A DNA stretch of 64,000 nt from Subtercola boreus (GTDB lineage: Bacteria; Actinomycetota; Actinomycetes; Actinomycetales; Microbacteriaceae): assembly GCF_006716115.1 (NCBI RefSeq), contig NZ_VFOO01000002.1:1-64000 (forward strand), given 5' to 3'. The position numbers were made by a program, and so were the translations under genes. This document shows, piece by piece, positions 44,150 through 52,554 of this stretch (position 1 is its first letter; the number at the start of each line of letters is the position of its first letter). Under the pieces are notes generated by a model that was given only the letters and a program-made list of their open reading frames with translations, ran no database searches and was not told the origin of the DNA.

Positions 44150-45003
44150 GCTGCGACTCCTGTTGTGCGTTCGTACGCTCGTTGTACTTCGTCCCGCAGG
44201 GATTCCCAGATCTGTGTCTGCAACTCGATGAATCGTTTTTCGTGCCGGAGCGTTTGAACGTCTCCGCGCGGGCGAGGCAGATCGATGTCGAACACGTCTT
44301 TCACGGTTCCGGGGCTGGTGGTCATGATCACGACACGGTCAGACAGCGCGACGGCCTCGTCGAGATCGTGCGTGATGAAGAGGACTGACGGGCGAAGTTC
44401 CTCCCACAGCCCGAGGAGCTCGGTCTGCATGATCGCTTTGGTCTGCACATCGAGCGCGCCGAACGGCTCGTCCATCAGTAGGATGCGCGGGTTGTTGATC
44501 AGCGCCGCCGCCAACGCGACGCGTTTGCGCATACCGCCTGAGAGCTGGTGCGGGTAGCGGTCCTCGAAGCCGCTCAGGCCAACCCGCCGCAACCAGTCCA
44601 GCGCGAGGACCATCGCCTCCTTCTTCGATGTTCCCAGGAGGATGGGGCCGATCATGACGTTCTGCAGAACGGTCTTCCAGGGGAAGAGCGAGTCTGCCTG
44701 GAACATGTAGCTGACCCCGTCGGTGATGCCGTCAACGATATGGCCGCCGACCTGCACCGAACCGCCGCTTGGCCGTTCCAGCCCGGAGACTTGCGCGAGG
44801 GTTGTCGATTTACCGCATCCGGTCGGCCCGACGATTGCGCAGAACTGGCCCGGCTCCACGGACAGGGACACGTCCCGGATCGCCGTGAAGGGTTCGCCCT
44901 TCGGCGTGAGAAACCGCTTCGTCAATCCGACGATATCGATTCTTGCTCCCTCATCAGCCACGCCGGGGGCCACCGGTGTGCGCTTAGGGGTGTTGTCACC
45001 CAT
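44146..45003 (-). CDS. ABC transporter ATPase (SsuB/TauB-like)
   Basis: A 285-residue ATPase: Walker A GPTGCGKST, Q loop MFQADSLFPWKTVLQNV, signature LSGGMRKRVALAAAL, Walker B ILLMDEPFGALD, switch His in FITHDLDEAV. The GMRKR and FPWKT signatures mark the SsuB/TauB/ThiZ group. ATG 45003 is preceded by GAGAGG; a longer frame to 45111 is not needed. First gene of the operon, divergent from the CitA-like kinase across 160 bases. Confidence 0.92.
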   Translation of the reverse strand: MGDNTPKRTPVAPGVADEGARIDIVGLTKRFLTPKGEPFTAIRDVSLSVEPGQFCAIVGPTGCGKSTTLAQVSGLERPSGGSVQVGGHIVDGITDGVSYMFQADSLFPWKTVLQNVMIGPILLGTSKKEAMVLALDWLRRVGLSGFEDRYPHQLSGGMRKRVALAAALINNPRILLMDEPFGALDVQTKAIMQTELLGLWEELRPSVLFITHDLDEAVALSDRVVIMTTSPGTVKDVFDIDLPRPRGDVQTLRHEKRFIELQTQIWESLRDEVQRAYERTTGVAA

Positions 45004-45164
45004 GTGCTTGACCTCTCTGTCAGTGCAACGCTTCAATGCCTCTGGGGCATGATGCTCGCAGCAGCATCCGGGTGCTGTCTCTCTTCTGCGCCATCCGCCC
45101 GTTGTGCGCATTAGGTGACAGTTCTGCGCATATTGCTCGTGCCATCCAGTGCAACAATCAGAGA

Positions 45165-46778
45165 ATGATGCGAAGGCGGATCAGAAAGCTCTCAACCCAG
45201 ATGTTTCTCGCACATCTGGCGATCCTCACCGCCTCCACGGCTATCGGCTTCCTTCTATTCACCGCGACGGCGCGAGGGCATCTCGACGACGAATACCAGG
45301 CCAGAGCGGCGTCCATCGCAGAGACTTTCGCGCAGGATGACTCGGTTCAGTCCTGTCTCGACTCGCGCGATCAGAAGTGCGATGCGCACGTTCAAGAACT
45401 CGCCATGGTCACCGCCGCCGAAACGGGCTCTGCGTTCGTTGTCGTCATCGACGCGAATTCGGTTCGTGTCTCTCATCCCAACCAGGCGCTCATCGGCAAG
45501 CCCGTGTCAGAACCACTTGTTGCGACCGATGGTCAGGTGCACCTCCGAGTCGACAATGGGGCGACAGGGACCACCGCCAACGCGATCGCACCTCTCTACT
45601 CCGCGGAGCGTGTGTTCATCGGAGAAGTCTCGGTGGGTATAAGGGAAGATTCGGTCTCCAGCGCCTTGCTGGCACAGCTGCCTTCGTACGGCGTCTGGTT
45701 CATCGTGATGCTGCTTCTGGGTGGGATGGCTTCCTTCGGGTTGTCGGCACTGTTGAAAAAGCGGACCTTTGGACTGGAGCTCGATGAGATCGCCCGGCTC
45801 TTGCAGGAGAGAGAGGCGACGCTGCACGGAATACGTGAGGGCGTCATTGCGATCGATCCGAACGGCCGGATCAGTGTCAACAACGACGAGGCCCAGCGGC
45901 TGCTGCATCTCGCCGACAACGTCGTCGGTCATCGGGTCGAAGACGTGCTACCGCCAGGCCCGGTGCGCGACGCGCTAACTGGGACAAGCGTCGTTACCGA
46001 TCAGATCGTGCTCACCGATGACTATTGGCTCGTCGTGAACAGGATGCCGGTGACCATCTCGGGTCACCCACACGGTGTGGTCGTGACCCTCCAGGATCGG
46101 ACAATCGTGGAGGCCCTGACGGTGGAACTCGACGGCGAACGCAGCCTGACGGAATCGATGCGCGCCCAGCAGCACGAGTTCAGCAACCGGATCCACGGCA
46201 TTGCCGGCCTCCTGGAACTCGGGAGGGCCGAAGAAGCGCTCGAGTATGTCCATGAGATTCAGGGCACAGCGGCGGATCTCGACCAGACCCTCCGCACCCG
46301 CATCGCTGCGCCGCAACTGATCGGCCTGATGCTCGGGAAAGCGGCAGAGGCCAACGAGCGCGGAATCCAACTGACAATCGATCCGGCTACGTCTGTCGGG
46401 GCGGTACCAGACCGCGTGCAGGCTCTGACGACGATCCTCGGGAATCTGATCGACAACGCGTTCGATGCGGTAGCCGCACATCCAGCACCACGACGCGTGC
46501 TGATCAGCATCGTGGAAACGGCTGACGAACTGCGGATCCTCGTGAATGACAACGGCCCGGGCATTGCCGAGACAGATGTGTCTCAGCTGTTCCGCAACGG
46601 ATTCACCACCAAGCGCGGCTCACTCGTGCGTCACAGTGGGCTGGGTCTCTCACTCGTCGAGCGCACCGTGCTCAATCTCGGCGGGACGATCTCCGTGAAC
46701 GTGGCGCCTGGCGCCACGTTCCTGATCGTGCTTCCGCGATCAGCGGTACCCAGCCCGGCAGCTGAGGTGAGATCGTGA
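45165..46778 (+). CDS. CitA/DcuS-type sensor histidine kinase
   Basis: A 537-residue kinase with two membrane helices (about 14-35 and 180-205) enclosing a PAS-type citrate/C4-dicarboxylate-like sensor (residues 40-175), a cytoplasmic PAS domain (230-310), a dimerisation region with the phosphorylated His in AQQHEFSNRIHGIAGLLELG, and an HATPase domain (NLIDNAFDAV, NDNGPGI, SGLGLSLV). This plan is that of CitA/DcuS kinases, which detect small carboxylates outside the cell. It is divergent from the ABC importer, so the ligand may be that importer's substrate or a metabolite linked to it. Two adjacent ATGs (45165, 45168) are both possible. Confidence 0.9.
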   Translation: MMRRRIRKLSTQMFLAHLAILTASTAIGFLLFTATARGHLDDEYQARAASIAETFAQDDSVQSCLDSRDQKCDAHVQELAMVTAAETGSAFVVVIDANSVRVSHPNQALIGKPVSEPLVATDGQVHLRVDNGATGTTANAIAPLYSAERVFIGEVSVGIREDSVSSALLAQLPSYGVWFIVMLLLGGMASFGLSALLKKRTFGLELDEIARLLQEREATLHGIREGVIAIDPNGRISVNNDEAQRLLHLADNVVGHRVEDVLPPGPVRDALTGTSVVTDQIVLTDDYWLVVNRMPVTISGHPHGVVVTLQDRTIVEALTVELDGERSLTESMRAQQHEFSNRIHGIAGLLELGRAEEALEYVHEIQGTAADLDQTLRTRIAAPQLIGLMLGKAAEANERGIQLTIDPATSVGAVPDRVQALTTILGNLIDNAFDAVAAHPAPRRVLISIVETADELRILVNDNGPGIAETDVSQLFRNGFTTKRGSLVRHSGLGLSLVERTVLNLGGTISVNVAPGATFLIVLPRSAVPSPAAEVRS

Positions 46779-47470
46779 TCGACGACGTGCTGACGGTCCT
46801 CGTCGTCGATGACGACTTTCGCGTCGCTTCCGTTCACCAGGGCTTTGTCGAGAAGGTGCCGGGGTTCCGCGTGGTCGGCCAAGCGCACACGGCGACCGAG
46901 GCTTTGGAAATGGCTGACCGGTTGCAGCCAGATCTGGTACTCATGGACGTCTATCTCCCCGACGGAGATGGACTCGACGTGACACGCACTCTTCTCGGCG
47001 GAACCGACGTGCCCGTCGTGATCGTTATCTCTGCCGCAACAGACGTCGAGGCCGTGCGCACCGCAATCCAGCTTGGCGTGGTTCACTACCTCATCAAACC
47101 CTTCGGCCTCACTGCACTGGCCGAGCGCCTGGGCGCGGTGCGTGCTGCGCGCGCCCAGATCGCAGAGTGGCCACCCGATGCCAGTCAGGAAAACATCGAT
47201 CACCTCTTCGACTTGCTCCGCCCAACACGGTCTGATGGGGACACTCCGGAACTTGAGCACCTCTCGCCCACCCTGCAGCTTGTCTACAAGTCGATCGGTA
47301 ACACCAGACCGGGCCTCTCGGCGTCCGAGGTCGCAGCGCAGGTCGGTATCAGCCGTGCCACGGCGCAACGCTACCTCTCTCAGCTCGAGGACATGGGAGC
47401 TGTCTCCCTCGAGCTCCGGTACGGACAGACCGGCCGACCGGAGCACCGGTACTCAGTCCGCCGGCGCTGA
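46775..47470 (+). CDS. CitB/DcuR-family response regulator
   Basis: A 231-residue regulator: receiver (VLVVDDDFRVASVH; Asp in LVLMDVYLPDGDG; Lys in HYLIKPFGL) followed by a helix-turn-helix of the CitB type (ASEVAAQVGISRATAQRYLSQLEDMGAV) and a short wing. The GTG start overlaps the kinase stop. Likely controls the divergent ABC importer (inference from position). Confidence 0.9.
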   Translation: MIDDVLTVLVVDDDFRVASVHQGFVEKVPGFRVVGQAHTATEALEMADRLQPDLVLMDVYLPDGDGLDVTRTLLGGTDVPVVIVISAATDVEAVRTAIQLGVVHYLIKPFGLTALAERLGAVRAARAQIAEWPPDASQENIDHLFDLLRPTRSDGDTPELEHLSPTLQLVYKSIGNTRPGLSASEVAAQVGISRATAQRYLSQLEDMGAVSLELRYGQTGRPEHRYSVRRR

Positions 47471-47556
47471 ACCCCAGAAGTTTGTTCAGGGCGCTGACGG
47501 CCAGGGCCGGGAGGGAGTCATCTATTCGCAACCAGTGCGAATACCCGATCTTTTAC

Positions 47557-47586
47557 TTGACATAAGGTTCATTATCAGCGTTATTG
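47557..47586 (+). promoter_or_regulatory. Candidate sigma-70-type promoter for the Xre-like gene
   Basis: TTGACA, 18 bases, then TTATTG, about 60 bases before the ATG at 47647. A nearby direct repeat ACGTCA-N2-ACGTCA (about 47625-47640) may be an operator. Visual match only. Confidence 0.35.
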
Positions 47587-47646
47587 GGTGACAGATTGAG
47601 TGTCATCTCAGATGCGTTAGCCACGTCAAAACGTCATACTTGTGGC

Positions 47647-48084
47647 ATGACAGATTCTGTTGTTCGCTCGGTGGACCGCGTCGCACATGCGCGGTCAGTG
47701 CGATCGTCGGCCGCCGTTGTCGTTGCGCGACTTCAGGAGGTATTAGGGCGCGACGTCGTGTCGGTTATCACTGACAAGCAGCCGCGTACCGTGACTCGGT
47801 GGATCTCTGGGGACGCGAGTCCGGCCGCACACGATCAGCAACTGCTCCGTAACACTCTTCAAGTCGTTGAGATCCTGACTGAGGTCGAGGGTCCTGAGGT
47901 CACCCGGGCGTGGTTCATCGGGATGAACCCGCAGCTGGATGACGAGTCGCCGGCGGAAGAGATCGCCGCCGGCCACGTCCGCGACGTCCTGGCGGCCGCA
48001 CGCGCCTTCGTCAATGCTGGCTCAAGCGTTGACCATAGAGGCGCCTCACTCGCTCTGCAGGGTGGAGCGCACTGGACCGCATAG
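47647..48084 (+). CDS. Xre/MbcA-like antitoxin-type protein
   Basis: A 145-residue protein. An N-terminal Xre-like DNA-binding region contains VVARLQEVLGRDVVSVITDKQPRTVTRWISGDASP, and the C-terminal part has VTRAWFIGMNPQLDDESPAEEIAAGHVRDVLAAARAFV, the pattern of the Xre/MbcA/ParS toxin-binding domain. In RES-Xre and MbcTA modules the toxin is encoded directly next door; here no RES domain is visible on either side. Frames just beyond the stop (to about 48236, in phase) show no known motif. It may be an orphan antitoxin or immunity gene, or a regulator. Confidence 0.72.
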   Translation: MTDSVVRSVDRVAHARSVRSSAAVVVARLQEVLGRDVVSVITDKQPRTVTRWISGDASPAAHDQQLLRNTLQVVEILTEVEGPEVTRAWFIGMNPQLDDESPAEEIAAGHVRDVLAAARAFVNAGSSVDHRGASLALQGGAHWTA

Positions 48085-48312
48085 GCATTGGCAGTCGGCA
48101 GGGACTACGACAGCAGACTGATCAAAGCGATTCCACTCATCCCCGTCGTGTCACCGCGCTCTGGCCGAACGGTACTTGACGAAATATTCGTTATCGATAA
48201 ATTCGCGGATGCGCTGGAGAGCGGTCGTTCGGCGTGAAAACAGGCGGAGTTACTTCCCGCCCGCGCGGGCCACCCAGCCTTCGTAGATCAGCGAACTCGT
48301 CCGAGCGCATCG

Positions 48313-49971
48313 TCAAATCTCGTCTGTGTAGGCGAGTAGCGACTCGTAGGGAGTGCGCTTTTCAGACCACCTCGAGTTCGCACCCGGGGGCTTTGTTCGT
48401 GTGGCTGCGCAGGTGACAACGAGGTCGTCTTTTGCTCGAGATATTGCAACGAAGTACTCCGACATGGCGTCGGCGGGCTTACCGAAAAACAGATCAGCCT
48501 CAACTCCGAGCACGACGACCTTCTCGAACTCCATTCCCTTGCACTTGTGAATAGTGATGAGTCGAACCGCGTCCTCTTCGGAAAGTCGGTTCAGTGCGGC
48601 GACCGGGTTGCCGTCGAGCGCGAGTTCTTTGTTGAACGAGTTCAGAACTGCCTTGAGCACGTCATCCAGCCGAGATCCTTGCTGGTATGACGGCGAGAGG
48701 GCGTTGAGCACAGGCCTGGAGATGAACTTCAGGAAAGTGCGGATCAGAGGCATCCAAGACGCAAATGATGTTCGGTCAAAGCTCTCGGCGCGAGCGGCGC
48801 TCCGCGCTTGGGACAACACCCTCCGCAACCTGCTGTCGAGCACTTCACCTTGCGAGTCCACATCACTCGTTCGGCTGGCCATTCGCATGAGCTCTGCGTA
48901 CGCGTCGGGTCGTCGCTCATCGGCCACGACCCGGAGGTAGTTGAGGACGAGGGCTGCGGCAGGCTCAGCGGTGAGATCTTGCGAGTCATGTTCGTTGCGG
49001 TAGGCAATACCTCGGGCTGCGAGCTCCGCACCGAGGGAGGCGCCCACCAGACTTACCTGGTTTCGAATGAGAACGGCAATTTCGCTTGGAGGCGTTGCAG
49101 CCGCTAGCCATTCGGTTATCTGCTCTGCCACCCCAATTGCTTCATCCTCTGCCGACGAAAAACGCAACACCGTAATCGTCCCTGCATCTCCCATCAGATC
49201 GCTGTCCGGACTGGCTGCGGACGGGTCCATGTCCAGAATCATGCGGTTCTGCATCCGGCGCAGGCGCGGATTTGACCGAAAGTTTTGGTACAGCGGGAGC
49301 GGCTTGGCCGTGAAGTCAGCCATGAATGTGTCCATGACGCCCTCGAGAGCGCCGGCCCACGTCATGATGCGCTGCTTCACGTCACCTACTGCGGTCAACT
49401 GCGCATCGCCTCCCATAAATGCGGCCTTTAGGAACGCGTACTGCTCCTTTGTCGCATCCTGGAATTCATCGAGGAAGACATGGCTATAGGTTTGCCGGAG
49501 CGCTCCACGTGCGTAGACGTTGTTCTGGAGAATCTCCAAGGCGAACGGCACGAACTCATTGAAGGTGATTTGCTCACCCTGGATTCGAGTATCAGCGTCT
49601 ACGCGGTAGTCCGGCTCGAGCGTATTCTGTCCAGTCAACGCGGGACGATAGTTGTCGATGAGTCGTTTCGCGAACGCGTGGAAGGTGAAGCTGTCGAAAC
49701 GTTCGGCGTATTGCGATCCAGACCGAAGCCGGACCCGGGACTGAAGGTTGCGCGCGGCGTCGACTTTAAATGAGATCGCCAAGATTCGACGTGGGTAACG
49801 CGTGGATCCAGTCCGGAACAGGAAATCAGCGCGCTGTGCAAGGAGCTCGGTCTTTCCCGCGCCCGGTCCGGCGGCGACCACGACATTCTCTGAGGTCTCA
49901 GTCACCGCTGCCAGCGCGTTTGGTTCCAAGCTCAACCCGCCGACAGGCACCCAATCTTCAGCACGGATCAC
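48313..49971 (-). CDS. gajB: Gabija protein GajB-like UvrD/PcrA-type helicase
   Basis: A 552-residue superfamily 1 helicase, slightly longer than the first-described GajB. Motif I is AAGPGAGKTELLAQR (Lys40), motif II DEFQDATKEQY, motif V LITIHKCKGMEFEKVVVLG and motif VI VAISRAKDDLVVTCA. The GTG start overlaps the gajA stop (GTGA). In Gabija the helicase-like subunit assembles with GajA and helps trigger DNA cleavage when nucleotides are depleted by phage (established for Bacillus Gabija). The pair with an OLD-family nuclease of this size and order makes the call firm. Confidence 0.9.
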   Translation of the reverse strand: MIRAEDWVPVGGLSLEPNALAAVTETSENVVVAAGPGAGKTELLAQRADFLFRTGSTRYPRRILAISFKVDAARNLQSRVRLRSGSQYAERFDSFTFHAFAKRLIDNYRPALTGQNTLEPDYRVDADTRIQGEQITFNEFVPFALEILQNNVYARGALRQTYSHVFLDEFQDATKEQYAFLKAAFMGGDAQLTAVGDVKQRIMTWAGALEGVMDTFMADFTAKPLPLYQNFRSNPRLRRMQNRMILDMDPSAASPDSDLMGDAGTITVLRFSSAEDEAIGVAEQITEWLAAATPPSEIAVLIRNQVSLVGASLGAELAARGIAYRNEHDSQDLTAEPAAALVLNYLRVVADERRPDAYAELMRMASRTSDVDSQGEVLDSRLRRVLSQARSAARAESFDRTSFASWMPLIRTFLKFISRPVLNALSPSYQQGSRLDDVLKAVLNSFNKELALDGNPVAALNRLSEEDAVRLITIHKCKGMEFEKVVVLGVEADLFFGKPADAMSEYFVAISRAKDDLVVTCAATRTKPPGANSRWSEKRTPYESLLAYTDEI

Positions 49972-51908
49972 TCGGGGAGCGCCTCAATGCGCGATCGGAC
50001 GTTTTCGACCAGCCGCTTCAGGACAGCTGGAAGTCCGGCGACGAGGTCCTCGTCAGTGAGTGAAGCCAGTGCCTTGAGGTGGGTGGACGGCTTGCTACTC
50101 AAATTGAACTTGTGATGGTAATCGTCGAGCAGCGCGAGCGTGGAGGTGCCGAGCTTGTCCTGGTGGACATGCTTCTTTCCAAGTACGGCGATGACTGTCT
50201 TGTCGTCGGACGGGCCAGATGGAGTGGTTTCATACGCCACGGGATACGCCTCCATCATCATGAGATCGAGGTCCACGAGATGCGAGAAGAAGACGTTCAC
50301 CTTCTCGAGGCTTTCGCTTGGGCCATTGCCGCTATCCCATTTGGGGTGGTCCAGGCGTGGGAATTCAATATCGTCGTTCCACTTCGGAATGCCGTCGAGC
50401 TGCACTTTCGTGAAAGTGCCCGGGACATATTTGTTGTATTGCTCCAGGGCGTTGGAAATGCGTCCCCAACCGCCGCCGAACCGAGCCGAATCAAGGTCGA
50501 GCAGAGTGACGTGCGGGATATCGAGTTCGTTTAGAAGCCTCCAGAAATGATTGACGTGACGTCCCCCGAGCGGCACCACCGACACCGAGGCATCATCCTC
50601 GGCGACACCAAAGGCCGAAAGAACCCGCGGCAAGACGACTTGCTCGCTGTCACCTTCGCCGAGCACGACGAGCCGTGAGAAGTAGAGTTCCGGGTACGCC
50701 AGGACCGCCTCGCGGACATATTTACCCGCCTCAGTTCCATCTGCAGGCAGGACGATGCGCCGAACTTGGGACTGCCGATCAGCGTCGAGACGCAAAAAAC
50801 AGATGGACTCGGGTTCCACCCGCCGTAGGAGGGCAGGGGAATGCGTGGCAATGACGGACTGGACGTCGCCAGCACCGGCCGCCGTCCGAAGCTGGCGGAC
50901 GATGCGACCGAGGTACTGCGGCGCGAGGCTGTTCTCTGGTTCTTCGAGAGCAATCACGGTGTGAACTGGTGGACGTAGCCGATGCTCGTCGAGTGACGTC
51001 TCCTCGCCACTCAACACTCGTCGCGAGAGCGCCTGCCAGGCCAGTACCAGTGAGATGTACAGGAGCGACTTCTGTCCGTCTGAAAGACGTTCGAATGGAA
51101 GCGGTGACCCTTCATGGGACGGGGAGAAGGAGACTGTGAGTTGACGCAGAACACCGTCGAGATCCCCGCGACCAAAAGCAATCGTTGGGTTCTTGAAGAA
51201 CTCACCAGTGTGAAGCGCGCTCCACTCTGCGGAGAGCCGGACGCCGATACTCTTGACGGCTGCGTTTGCGGTCAGCGCCTCCGTAACCTGCGTCGAGAGA
51301 TCAATGAGCGTTTCTTTTTCGGCGGCCCAATCAGCTGCACGTAAGGTTCGACCGATCAAGGACGCGGTCGTGTAGGAGATATGGTCCGCCGGATCACGGC
51401 GAGCGGGAAGATAATGGACTTCGATGCTGCCTCGGTCAAAGCGAGACATATCGACCGTCGATGTGGGTTCGTTTTTGGCATCAACCGACAGAACGTACTG
51501 AATTTTTTCCTCAACTACGCCGTCCGGAGCAAGCACCGCTGTAAGTCGTACCCGGATGCGCGGGACACCGTCTTCGGTCTCGATGCGCATATGAGCAAAG
51601 TTGGCGGGCACCGAGGCGTGCTGACCGTCTTCTCCCGCCTCCGGTATCTCGATCTCAGCTTCGATCCACAGCGCTGGGCCGGCAAGGTGCACGCTCGCAG
51701 CGGTCGACGACATCGGGATATGAAAATCCGCCAGCCGAATCTTGCGCTGGCCCGGAAGCGGGCTGAAGAGTCGAGAGAGCGCTTCGAGTACCGCCGTCTT
51801 TCCCGCGCCGTTGGGGCCAAGAACATAGGTTAGGCTCGCGAGGTTGATCGTCGTCGGGGTCGAGCCGAAAGACTGGAAGCCAGACAGGCGGAGCTTGGTA
51901 ATGCGCAT
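49968..51908 (-). CDS. gajA: Gabija protein GajA-like OLD-family ATPase/TOPRIM nuclease
   Basis: A 646-residue OLD-family nuclease. N-terminal ABC-type ATPase with Walker A YVLGPNGAGKTAVLEAL (Lys37), signature region FERLSDGQKSLLYISLVLAW, Walker B TVIALEEPENSLAP and His in IATHSPALL. The TOPRIM domain has Glu418 in VVLGEGDSEQ and Asp471/Asp473 in VTLLDLDSARF. Upstream of it lie 646 bases before the next gene, with no clear ribosome site. GajA cleaves DNA site-specifically, inhibited by nucleotides until infection (known for the family). Codon use looks like its neighbours. Confidence 0.92.
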   Translation of the reverse strand: MRITKLRLSGFQSFGSTPTTINLASLTYVLGPNGAGKTAVLEALSRLFSPLPGQRKIRLADFHIPMSSTAASVHLAGPALWIEAEIEIPEAGEDGQHASVPANFAHMRIETEDGVPRIRVRLTAVLAPDGVVEEKIQYVLSVDAKNEPTSTVDMSRFDRGSIEVHYLPARRDPADHISYTTASLIGRTLRAADWAAEKETLIDLSTQVTEALTANAAVKSIGVRLSAEWSALHTGEFFKNPTIAFGRGDLDGVLRQLTVSFSPSHEGSPLPFERLSDGQKSLLYISLVLAWQALSRRVLSGEETSLDEHRLRPPVHTVIALEEPENSLAPQYLGRIVRQLRTAAGAGDVQSVIATHSPALLRRVEPESICFLRLDADRQSQVRRIVLPADGTEAGKYVREAVLAYPELYFSRLVVLGEGDSEQVVLPRVLSAFGVAEDDASVSVVPLGGRHVNHFWRLLNELDIPHVTLLDLDSARFGGGWGRISNALEQYNKYVPGTFTKVQLDGIPKWNDDIEFPRLDHPKWDSGNGPSESLEKVNVFFSHLVDLDLMMMEAYPVAYETTPSGPSDDKTVIAVLGKKHVHQDKLGTSTLALLDDYHHKFNLSSKPSTHLKALASLTDEDLVAGLPAVLKRLVENVRSRIEALPE

Positions 51909-52554
51909 GTCTACCGTCGCCCACCACGCGGCCCGGAGTCACTACTAGGAAAAAAACCTAGAGACTCTCGGCCCACAGGGAGAACGCGCGGACAAGCCGT
52001 GACGGGTAGCGATAGTGAATTCATTGAGTCATTTCTCATTGATGAGCGGGACCTGCTTTGCCCCATTGTGCCGCGTGCCTATATTTGTGGGGCACTCGCC
52101 TCGCCAACGTAGGAGCAACCCTGTCCTGCATTCGGCGACGGGCTCGAACTAGCAGTTGCGAAAAAGCCGGGCACGCCTAAGTGGTGCGCGTCTCGAAAAC
52201 AACGGCTTGGTGAGACGTGACCACTGCGCCCGCCTGCTTACCAAGGCAGGCCTGGACTTCGCAGGAAGCGTGCGTCTCAAAAGTCATCTGACCGATCAGC
52301 GTGTCTCGCCGACAATCTGATGGGTTTATGGGACGTGTTGACCGCTTGAGGCTTTTGGGTAAACGCGGATCCGTACGGGTGGCCAGGATCTACAGCTGCA
52401 GTGTCCAACTTCATCTGCGCGAGCGCAAACATCTCAGTGAAGACCATCGCCCCGTCGGACGGCCGTGATGATAGACAGCAGGGTCCGTGCTTGTGCAGGT
52501 TTAATGTCCGTCACGTGCGCAAAGGACACCCCTTTGTGGAGTTCCGGAAGTGCG
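51909..52554. other. Gap between Gabija and the giant STAND gene
   Basis: About 650 bases. It must hold the gajA promoter. Short frames exist, for example a GTG frame near 51999 that reads EFIESFLIDERDLLCPIVPRA and ends near 52112, and a frame with LLTKAGLDFAG near 52240; these could be decayed gene ends, but I cannot assign them. Confidence 0.45.

Noticed and set aside
45003-45165. TPP riboswitch upstream of the NMT1/THI5-like operon
   Set aside because: No thi-box core (CTGAGA with ACCTGA) is visible in the divergent intergenic region.
48085-48312. In-phase frame after the antitoxin stop (VGRDYDSRLIKAIPLIPVV)
   Set aside because: Could be a read-through or remnant, but no start, ribosome site or known toxin motif supports a gene.
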